Position numbers and translations under genes: made by a program
Shown: positions 8,367 to 14,480 of the stretch, one piece after another
How the letters are laid out: each line of letters opens with the position of its first letter
How positions within the stretch are numbered: the stretch's first letter is position 1
NCBI RefSeq assembly: GCF_959029255.1
Contig: NZ_CAUFUE010000041.1
Span: 1 to 35,605, forward strand
Origin: an uncultured Bacteroides sp.
GTDB lineage: Bacteria; Bacteroidota; Bacteroidia; Bacteroidales; Bacteroidaceae
Direction: 5' to 3'
Length of the DNA: 35,605 nucleotides
The notes under the pieces: model-generated
The model's input: only the letters and a program-made list of their open reading frames with translations
Database searches by the model: none
What the model was told of the DNA's origin: nothing

Positions 8367-9158
8367 ATGCAAAACTTCATCAAAACCTCAGGTAAAATTA
8401 TGCTGTTAACTTGTTTGTCGCTTATGTTGCTCACCGGTTGCAGCCAAAAATCGAAACTCAAGTTGGCAATTGAAATGGCCGGTAAACAATGTCCTATCAG
8501 CGTGGGCGTGGCTGGCGAAGTGACAGGTATTGATTTCGACGGGACTGACGTGGTATATTCCATGTCGATGAATGAAGATTATATCAATTTGGAGGCTTTG
8601 GAAAAGACACCTGATGCCATGAAATCGGGTGTGTCTGCCATGTTCAACAATCCGAAAGGTGAAATCAAAAAAATGCTGGAACTGGTGGTTGCTTCCCAAG
8701 CTGGGATTAAGTTTATATATAAAGGGAAAACTACGGGAAAAGAGGTAGAGTGCTATCTGAATACGGAAGATTTGAAAAAACTCCTGAATCAAGAAATGAG
8801 CCAGGAAGAGAGCGACCGTCAGAAGTTGGAAGAACTGGTGAAAGTGACTAATGTTTCGTGTCCGATGAAAGTGGACGAAGCTACTACTCTCGATAAATTG
8901 ACAATAGAGTCGGACAATGTGGTTTACAACTATACGATTGATGAGAAAACAGTTGATATGGATGCTTTGAAAGAGAATGGAGAACAAATGAAGCAAAGTA
9001 TCAAAGGTTCTTTAAATGTGTCTGAACCGGCTATAAAGATGTTTTTGGAAGCATGCGTAAAAGATAATAAGAAGCTGGTTTATCGATATAAAGGTGATAC
9101 TTCCGGTAATGTTATGGAGTGTGTATTTGAGGTTTCCGAGATAAAGGCACTTTTTTAA
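8367..9158 (+). CDS. Lipoprotein with two tandem homologous domains
   Basis: A 263-residue predicted lipoprotein. The signal peptide ends in a lipobox LLTGC with the lipid-bearing Cys at residue 25. The rest is an internal duplication. Repeat 1 (about residues 36-137) and repeat 2 (about 160-263) each begin with a CP motif (KQCPISVG, VSCPMKVD). Each then has a strand DVVYSMSMNE or NVVYNYTIDE, a helical segment, a YKGxTxG turn (KFIYKGKTTG, LVYRYKGDTSG) and an ECxxxxxxLK-like end. Each repeat carries two cysteines (in CP and in VEC or MEC), suggesting one disulfide per domain. I do not recognise a named family with a known function. rnz starts 30 bp downstream and may be co-transcribed. Confidence 0.85.
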   Translation: MQNFIKTSGKIMLLTCLSLMLLTGCSQKSKLKLAIEMAGKQCPISVGVAGEVTGIDFDGTDVVYSMSMNEDYINLEALEKTPDAMKSGVSAMFNNPKGEIKKMLELVVASQAGIKFIYKGKTTGKEVECYLNTEDLKKLLNQEMSQEESDRQKLEELVKVTNVSCPMKVDEATTLDKLTIESDNVVYNYTIDEKTVDMDALKENGEQMKQSIKGSLNVSEPAIKMFLEACVKDNKKLVYRYKGDTSGNVMECVFEVSEIKALF

Positions 9159-9188
9159 ACCGGTATAAGGATTGTCCAGTCTTTGTTC

Positions 9189-10103
9189 ATGGAAAAGTTT
9201 GAGTTACACATACTGGGTTGTGGGTCGGCGTTGCCCACAACCCGCCATTTCCCTACATCGCAGATTGTGAATGTGCGCGATAAATTGTTTATGATTGATT
9301 GTGGGGAAGGGGCGCAATTGCAATTTCGCAAGTCACGCCTGAAGTTTTCACGGTTGAATACTATCTTTATTTCCCATCTGCATGGCGACCATTGTTTTGG
9401 CTTGCTGGGATTGGTTTCCACCCTCAACCTATTGGGACGTACGGCAGAGTTGCATATTTATTCTCCCAAGGGACTGGAAGAATTAATGGTTCCCATGCTG
9501 AATTACTTCAATCATCAAATGACGTATAAAATCCTTTTCCATGAGTTTGAGACTAAAGAGCAGACGGTGATTTATGAAGACCGTTCACTTACCGTGACTA
9601 CTATTCCTTTGCGCCACAGGCTACCTTGTTGTGGCTTTCTGTTTGCCGAAAAACAACGCCCCAATCATATCCTGCGTGACATGGTAGACTTTTATCAAGT
9701 ACCAGTGTACGAACTGAACCGCATTAAGAATGGTGCCGATTATGTGACTCCCGATGGAGAGGTCATAGCCAATGCACGTTTGACTCGCCCTTCTGCGCCG
9801 CCCCGCAGCTACGCCTATTGTTCGGATACCATATTTCTGCCTTCCATTGTGGAACAGATAAAAGGAGTGGATTTACTGTTTCATGAAGCAACGTTTGCCG
9901 ATGAAGATGCCCCTCGTGCAAAGGAGACCTATCATACAACGGCGGCACAAGCAGCCGAGATTGCTCGTGAGGCCGGGGTGAAAAAGCTGGTTATCGGGCA
10001 CTTCTCCGCACGCTATGACGACGAGAGTATTTTGTTGGAAGAGGCTTCCGCCGTATTTACCAATACACAACTTGCCAAAGAAACGCTTTGTATACCGGTA
10101 TAA
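9189..10103 (+). CDS. rnz: Ribonuclease Z (tRNA 3'-processing endonuclease)
   Basis: A metallo-beta-lactamase-fold nuclease that cuts the 3' trailer from tRNA precursors. The 304-residue length fits the short tRNase Z form. Key motifs are GCGSALPTTRH near the N-terminus, ISHLHGDHCFGL (two-zinc HxHxDH site, about residues 59-70), YCSDT (metal-bridging Asp), LLFHEATF and VIGHFSARY (late His ligand). The start is ATG at 9189 (MEKFELHILG); a TTG two codons upstream is possible but unnecessary. It lies 30 bp after the lipoprotein gene, probably on the same transcript. The next gene has its own -7 element. Confidence 0.95.
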   Translation: MEKFELHILGCGSALPTTRHFPTSQIVNVRDKLFMIDCGEGAQLQFRKSRLKFSRLNTIFISHLHGDHCFGLLGLVSTLNLLGRTAELHIYSPKGLEELMVPMLNYFNHQMTYKILFHEFETKEQTVIYEDRSLTVTTIPLRHRLPCCGFLFAEKQRPNHILRDMVDFYQVPVYELNRIKNGADYVTPDGEVIANARLTRPSAPPRSYAYCSDTIFLPSIVEQIKGVDLLFHEATFADEDAPRAKETYHTTAAQAAEIAREAGVKKLVIGHFSARYDDESILLEEASAVFTNTQLAKETLCIPV

Positions 10104-10116
10104 ATTAAACTTTTAC

Positions 10117-10124
10117 TATCTTTG
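10117..10124 (+). promoter_or_regulatory. Predicted -7 element for the ECF sigma operon
   Basis: TATCTTTG matches TAnnTTTG, 34 bp upstream of the sigma factor ATG. I see no -33 TTTG at 19-21 bp. An autoregulated ECF promoter could also be present, but its sequence is not predictable here. Confidence 0.5.
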
Positions 10125-10158
10125 CCTATCTAAAAGATATAAACGTGAATAGATTTGT

Positions 10159-10713
10159 ATGAACCCTTCCTATAATGAACGTGAAGTGTTGGCACTTTTG
10201 CAAGATGAAAGTACACAGAAGCGGGGATTTGAAATGATTGTGGCGCAATACAGCGAACAGCTGTACTGGCAAATCCGTCGGTTGGTGCTTTCCCATGAAG
10301 ATGCCAACGACTTGCTTCAGAATACCTTCATTAAAGCATGGATGAACATTGATTATTTCCGGGCGGAAGCTAAACTCTCCACCTGGCTCTATCGTATTGC
10401 TTTGAATGAGTGCCTTACTTTCTTGAATAAACAGCGGGCTACGGCTACGGTTTCCCTGGATGACCCTGATGCCGATGTTCTCCAAAGGTTGGAGAGCGAT
10501 CCTTATTTTTCGGGAGACAAGGTGCAGATGGCTTTGCAGAAAGCTTTGCTTACCTTGCCCGAGAAGCAACGCATGGTGTTTAACCTGAAGTACTATCAGG
10601 AAATGAAGTATGAGCAGATGTCGGAAATCTTCGGGACGTCTGTGGGAGCCTTGAAGGCTTCCTATCATCACGCCGTGAAGAAAATAGAGAAGATTTTAGG
10701 AGAAGAAGATTAA
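10159..10713 (+). CDS. ECF-type RNA polymerase sigma factor
   Basis: A 184-residue sigma-70-family factor of the extracytoplasmic-function kind, with regions 2 and 4 only. Region 2 spans about residues 28-95 and includes SHEDANDLLQNTFIKAWMNI and the aromatic STWLYRIALNECL core. Region 4 spans about 125-180 and includes LPEKQRMVFNLKYYQEMKYEQMSEIFG followed by the recognition helix VGALKASYHHAVKKIE. The next two genes, at 49- and 32-bp spacing, encode a single-TM protein and a Spy-like periplasmic protein, a layout typical of an ECF sigma with its membrane antagonist and a periplasmic sensor. The regulon is unknown. Confidence 0.93.
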   Translation: MNPSYNEREVLALLQDESTQKRGFEMIVAQYSEQLYWQIRRLVLSHEDANDLLQNTFIKAWMNIDYFRAEAKLSTWLYRIALNECLTFLNKQRATATVSLDDPDADVLQRLESDPYFSGDKVQMALQKALLTLPEKQRMVFNLKYYQEMKYEQMSEIFGTSVGALKASYHHAVKKIEKILGEED

Positions 10714-10761
10714 ACCTTTAACGTGAAAAGATGTCTAACCAAACAGAGAGGAGAAGAGCTT

Positions 10762-11136
10762 ATGAAAGAAGAGGATAATATATTGAAAAAAGTGGGTACG
10801 GGAAATGCTTTTGGTGTTCCCGACGGATACTTTGAAAATCTTACTTCGGAGATTATGAACCGGCTTCCCGAAAAAGAGAAGGTTACCATTAAGGAAAAGG
10901 TACCTACGATGTGGGATAGAGTGAAACCGTGGGCTTATATGGCTGCCATGTTTGTGGGTGCGGCGCTGATTATCCGCGTTGCTTCTTCAAACCATACTCC
11001 GGCGGATACTGCCGGAGACCGAATGGCTACGGACGATACGGAAACGGAAATGGAATACATCAATATCGCTGTGGAAAATTCCATGATGGACGACTACTCA
11101 TTATATGTCTATCTGGCAGACTCTGATACAGAGTGA
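10762..11136 (+). CDS. Single-TM protein, candidate anti-sigma factor
   Basis: A 124-residue protein. The N-terminal 55 or so residues are charged and cytoplasmic, with a GVPDGYFENLTSEIMNRLPEK stretch like that of many Bacteroidetes proteins encoded next to ECF sigma genes. One transmembrane helix follows (WAYMAAMFVGAALIIRVA), then an acidic periplasmic tail of about 45 residues. I chose the ATG at 10762 because AGGAG lies just upstream (10749-10753). A GTG 13 codons earlier would add an N-terminus without support. The anti-sigma role is inferred from topology and from its place directly after the sigma gene. No zinc-binding HxxxCxxC motif is present, so it is not a ZAS-type anti-sigma factor. 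Confidence 0.75.
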   Translation: MKEEDNILKKVGTGNAFGVPDGYFENLTSEIMNRLPEKEKVTIKEKVPTMWDRVKPWAYMAAMFVGAALIIRVASSNHTPADTAGDRMATDDTETEMEYINIAVENSMMDDYSLYVYLADSDTE

Positions 11137-11167
11137 TGTACTTACAATTTAACTGATTGAAAAAGAA

Positions 11168-11632
11168 ATGAAAAAGCTGATTGTTTTATTTGTTATAATG
11201 TGCAGTTTTGCTCCTGTGTTGTGGGCTGCTGATGAGTGTAACCAGCATTTATCTCCTACGGAATTCCGTGCCAAGCAAAAGGCGTATATCATGGAGAAAG
11301 CAGGATTGACAAAGGAAGAAGCTGCTAAATTTTTCCCGATGTACTTTGAGTTGCAGGACAAGAAGAAGGAGTTGAATGATAAAGCTTGGGAATTAATTCG
11401 CAAAGGAAAAGACGAGAAGACTACCGAAGCCCAATATGACGAGATAATGGAGGGTGTATATGATGCGCGTATTGCTTCCGACCGTTTGGAAAAAACATAT
11501 TTCGGAAAGTTCAAGAAGGTGCTTTCCGCCAAGAAACTCTATCTGGTGCAGAAAGCTGAAATGCGCTTTCATCGCGATTTGCTGAAGGGAATGCAGCGTG
11601 GCGGGGGGAGAGATAAAGCTCCGAAACGCTAG
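11168..11632 (+). CDS. Spy/CpxP-like periplasmic helical protein
   Basis: A 154-residue protein with a signal peptide (MKKLIVLFVIMCSFAPVLWA). The mature part is almost entirely helical and charged: a KAYIMEKAGLTKEEAAKFFPMYFELQDKKKEL segment, then further long helices and a basic glycine-rich tail. This resembles the fold pattern of Spy/CpxP/ZraP proteins, which hold LTxxQ-type motifs and act as periplasmic chaperones or stress sensors. LTKEEA sits where LTxxQ would be. It is third in the sigma operon, so a sensor or effector role in envelope stress is a reasonable inference. Another name used for such proteins in annotation is periplasmic heavy metal sensor. Confidence 0.8.
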   Translation: MKKLIVLFVIMCSFAPVLWAADECNQHLSPTEFRAKQKAYIMEKAGLTKEEAAKFFPMYFELQDKKKELNDKAWELIRKGKDEKTTEAQYDEIMEGVYDARIASDRLEKTYFGKFKKVLSAKKLYLVQKAEMRFHRDLLKGMQRGGGRDKAPKR

Positions 11633-11647
11633 TAAAGCAAGATATAA

Positions 11648-11756
11648 GAACACATCATCTGTTGGCATGAAACAGACCGTCTGTTTGCATGAAACAGATG
11701 ATGTGTTGAGGTGAAATAGACTATCTGTTTGAGGTAAACAGATGGTCTATTTTTTT
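11648..11756. repeat. Palindromic array with alternating 11-bp half-sites, ending in a U-tract
   Basis: Half-sites CTGTTT (or a variant) at 11659, 11681, 11703, 11725 and 11747 alternate with AAACAG (or a variant) at 11670, 11692, 11714 and 11736. A degenerate GAACAC at 11648 continues the series. All steps are exactly 11 bp, giving 22-bp palindromic units. Two long hairpins can form: perfect 15-bp arms 11649-11663 with 11693-11707, and 17-bp arms 11714-11730 with 11736-11752 (one wobble pair). The second is followed by a T-run on the + strand and overlaps the mazG stop codon, so it can terminate the sigma operon and may also serve mazG. Confidence 0.9.
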
Positions 11757-12538
11757 GTCTCCAATGCTTTGGCTTCATTCCATAGCTTATCCATTTCCTC
11801 GAGCGTCATGTCGTGCAGGTTTTTACCTTCTTTGATGCTATGCGCTTCTACATAGTTGAAGCGGTGGATGAATTTCTGGTTAGTCCTCTCCAATGCATTA
11901 TCGGGATTGATTTTATAGAGACGTGCAGCATTGATGAGACTGAACATGACATCGCCGAATTCCGCTTCCGCTTTGTCCTTATCCATGTGGTCGACTTCCG
12001 CCTGGAATTCCTGTATCTCTTCTTTTACCTTGTCCCATACTTGTTCGCGCTCTTCCCAGTCGAAACCTACATTGCGGGCTTTGTCCTGAATGCGATAAGC
12101 CTTGATGAGCGACGGTAAGGAGGCAGGTACACCACTTAAAACGGTTTTGTTGCCACCTTTTTCTTTCAATTTCAATTGTTCCCAGTTCTCGGAAACCTGT
12201 CCGGCGGTTTCGGCTTTTACATCACCGAATACATGTGGATGGCGGAAGATAAGTTTCTCACAAAGGCGGTCGCACACATCTTTTATATCGAAATCACCCG
12301 TTTCCGAACCAATCTTGGCATAGAAAGCCACGTGAAGCAGTACATCGCCCAGCTCTTTGCAGATATCACTTTTGTCATTGCGCATCAAGGCGTCACAAAG
12401 TTCGTAGGTTTCTTCGATGGTATTGGGGCGCAGGCTTTCATTCGTCTGTTTGCGATCCCAGGGACATTTCTCGCGTAGTTCATCGAGTATGTCAAGGAAG
12501 CGTCCAAAGGCTTCCATTTGTTCTTTTCTTGTAGACAC
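11747..12538 (-). CDS. mazG: MazG nucleoside triphosphate pyrophosphohydrolase
   Basis: Hydrolyses (d)NTPs to NMP and pyrophosphate, a house-cleaning role, and in E. coli lowers ppGpp. The 263-residue length equals that of the E. coli enzyme with two MazG domains. The first domain has KCPWDRKQTNESLRPNTIEETYEL and KELGDVLLHVAFYAKI (acidic EExxE and ExxD metal ligands). The second has AEFGDVMFSLINAARLY. The start is GTG (MSTRKEQMEAF); an in-frame ATG seven codons later is the alternative. It lies 49 bp downstream of the DUF3810 gene on the same strand, and I see no promoter between them, so the two are probably one operon. Confidence 0.93.
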   Translation of the reverse strand: MSTRKEQMEAFGRFLDILDELREKCPWDRKQTNESLRPNTIEETYELCDALMRNDKSDICKELGDVLLHVAFYAKIGSETGDFDIKDVCDRLCEKLIFRHPHVFGDVKAETAGQVSENWEQLKLKEKGGNKTVLSGVPASLPSLIKAYRIQDKARNVGFDWEEREQVWDKVKEEIQEFQAEVDHMDKDKAEAEFGDVMFSLINAARLYKINPDNALERTNQKFIHRFNYVEAHSIKEGKNLHDMTLEEMDKLWNEAKALETKK

Positions 12539-12587
12539 GATATGATTATAGTTAATGATTAATTTTTAATTATAAATTGATAGGTAT

Positions 12588-13652
12588 TCAATTCTTTATT
12601 CTTAATTGTTCTCTCCAGTTTTCGTATGAGATGAGCAATCCTATTACTTCGGAGTAGTTCTTTCGTCCGCTTTCTATTTTGTTACCTTTCAGATACAAGT
12701 CGTATATCCAATTCTGAATATCTCCGATGAGTGGGCTATACTTTTCCATCCAGTACTTTTGATTAGCCCTTGCCAATTCGATAATTTCAGGACGTATACG
12801 GTTAAAAAGTTTCGTATATTCTTCTTCAGTCATCAGCCGGTGAGCATTACCCAGTACATGTGAGAGTATTGAGAAGTAGCCACTGAAACGGATGCCCCGG
12901 GCTTCTGAGCGAGTACAAACCTGATAGGCATAGAAATTAGCTTCTGCTTCGCTGGTGATACCCAGCAGATGCGCCAGCTCGTGAGCGTAAGTGGCGGGAT
13001 ACTGTGGAGGTAGCAAGTCTCCGTTCAGCGTGAACTCGCAAAAGAACGGTCCCATGCTGCCGGTGACGCCAACTTTGGAAATCAACGGAGTGAAGAGCAT
13101 GGTCTTTACGCGCGGCGATTGATGGGGAGGACGGTGTACGCCCAGCGAATCGCTGATTTGGTCATAACCCTGAACGCTTTCCCGGCAGACAAGCGGTTCG
13201 TTGATAGAAGTAACGTTAGTATAGGAGGCATTCAGGTTGTCGATATATGTATCTACAAACTTCCCGAAATTTTCGGGTGTGTAAGCGGTATAAGGGATAC
13301 CTGTGCGTTCGTAGAAATTCTGTTGTGAATAGTTCAATCCCCATGCCAGGTAGAACCATACATATATCCACAACAAATACTCAAAGTCATTCAACAGAAT
13401 GCGTTTCCATTTCTTTTTCAGGCGGAAACGTGCATGGATAGGATATAAGATAACTCCGGCTATACTGAGAAAAATGAACAAATCACCAATAGCGAATGGG
13501 AATAAATTAGAAAATCCGGATAGACAGTAGGCGATAGCCGGATATACGGATTCGGCATATACCTCTCCCCAAGATGGAATGAGTTGCGTGGCCCACGTAA
13601 TAAACAATAGTACGCCTAATATTGCATATCTGATTTTTAGTTTACATCTCAT
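12588..13652 (-). CDS. DUF3810 membrane protein with a HELAH metalloprotease-like motif
   Basis: A 354-residue membrane protein. Three hydrophobic segments fill the first 110 residues (AILGVLLFITWATQLIPSW, a LFPFAIGDLFIFLSIAGVILY segment, and YLLWIYVWFYLAWGLNYS). A soluble domain follows with YAHELAHLLGITSEAEANFYAYQVC. HExxH with a glutamate 11-12 residues later fits a zincin-type zinc site. The family matches DUF3810 of Bacteroidetes and Firmicutes. Protease activity has not been shown for it to my knowledge and is inferred from the motif. The gene leads an apparent two-gene unit with mazG. Confidence 0.85.
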   Translation of the reverse strand: MRCKLKIRYAILGVLLFITWATQLIPSWGEVYAESVYPAIAYCLSGFSNLFPFAIGDLFIFLSIAGVILYPIHARFRLKKKWKRILLNDFEYLLWIYVWFYLAWGLNYSQQNFYERTGIPYTAYTPENFGKFVDTYIDNLNASYTNVTSINEPLVCRESVQGYDQISDSLGVHRPPHQSPRVKTMLFTPLISKVGVTGSMGPFFCEFTLNGDLLPPQYPATYAHELAHLLGITSEAEANFYAYQVCTRSEARGIRFSGYFSILSHVLGNAHRLMTEEEYTKLFNRIRPEIIELARANQKYWMEKYSPLIGDIQNWIYDLYLKGNKIESGRKNYSEVIGLLISYENWREQLRIKN

Positions 13653-13674
13653 TCTGAATATTATTTAGTATGGA

Positions 13675-13682
13675 CAAAAATA
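13675..13682 (-). promoter_or_regulatory. Predicted -7 element for the DUF3810-mazG unit
   Basis: The minus strand reads TATTTTTG (TAnnTTTG), 22 bp upstream of the DUF3810 start codon. Confidence 0.45.
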
Positions 13683-13716
13683 TGCAATAATTAGACGTTA
13701 CGTAGAAAAATAGCTC

Positions 13717-13724
13717 TATATTTG
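13717..13724 (+). promoter_or_regulatory. Predicted -7 element for the zinc-ribbon membrane protein gene
   Basis: TATATTTG matches TAnnTTTG, 52 bp upstream of the ATG. It shares a 124-bp intergenic region with the oppositely oriented element at 13675-13682. Confidence 0.5.
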
Positions 13725-13776
13725 CAAAAAATCTGTTAATAAATCAATATAATAAACAACATTAAGCACTGTAATT

Positions 13777-14418
13777 ATGGCTGAATTAAATGAAATTGAA
13801 CGTTATTGTAGAAATTGCGTTTCGCGTGACTTTGTGAATGGTCGAGGATTGGTTTGTAAGCGTACTAATTCACTTCCCGCTTTTGAGGGAGAATGTGCCG
13901 ATTATCAAATGGATGAAGAATTGGAGAAACTTGCTCCTACGCCGCAGCCGGAAGATTATTCTGTAGTGGTGGACGTAGAACAGTTGTTGGCTGAACAGAA
14001 TTTGCCGAAAGCTGTAATTTTGGGAGTACTTGCATCTATCGTAGGTGCTGTGGCTTGGGGGTTGATATCTGTTTCAACCGGTTATCAAATTGGCTATATG
14101 GCCATTGGTGTGGGTTTTCTTGTTGGCATAGCTATGCGTCAAGGTAAAGGAGTCACTATGATTTTTGGTCTTATCGGCGCCGCTTTGGCATTGTTGAGTT
14201 GCATTATGGGAGATTTCTTTTCCATTATCGGTATGATTGCAAAAGAATATGATATTTCTTTTATGGAAGCTCTTACCAACGTCGAATACGGTGAAATTTT
14301 CTCTTTAATGTTAGAGAACCTGGCATCTATGACTGTCGTTTTTTACGGTATAGCTCTTTATGAAGGCTATAAATTGTCCTTCCGCGAGCAGAAACAACCT
14401 GAGGGTGGCAATATTTAA
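13777..14418 (+). CDS. Membrane protein with an N-terminal zinc-ribbon-like motif
   Basis: A 213-residue protein. The first 45 residues carry four cysteines spaced as CxxC-12-C-12-C (C11, C14, C27, C40) that could hold one zinc ion. An acidic linker to about residue 70 follows, then three or four hydrophobic segments: AVILGVLASIVGAVAWGLIS, IGYMAIGVGFLVGIAM, MIFGLIGAALALLSCIMGDF, and MTVVFYGIALYEGY near the end. The cysteine domain would be cytoplasmic. I do not recognise a named function. valS begins 62 bp downstream with its own possible -7 element, so co-transcription is uncertain. Confidence 0.8.
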   Translation: MAELNEIERYCRNCVSRDFVNGRGLVCKRTNSLPAFEGECADYQMDEELEKLAPTPQPEDYSVVVDVEQLLAEQNLPKAVILGVLASIVGAVAWGLISVSTGYQIGYMAIGVGFLVGIAMRQGKGVTMIFGLIGAALALLSCIMGDFFSIIGMIAKEYDISFMEALTNVEYGEIFSLMLENLASMTVVFYGIALYEGYKLSFREQKQPEGGNI

Positions 14419-14430
14419 TTTTTAATTCAT

Positions 14431-14438
14431 TAATTTTG
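14431..14438 (+). promoter_or_regulatory. Predicted -7 element for valS
   Basis: TAATTTTG matches TAnnTTTG, 42 bp upstream of the valS ATG in an AT-rich spacer. No T-box or other leader structure is seen. Confidence 0.45.
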
Positions 14439-14480
14439 CGCCCGTTATTCGCAATAAATTAATTATAGAGATTTTATAAT

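Noticed and set aside
10723..10761. GTG start extending the candidate anti-sigma gene
   Set aside because: The ATG at 10762 has a good AGGAG site, and the extra 13 residues resemble no family start.
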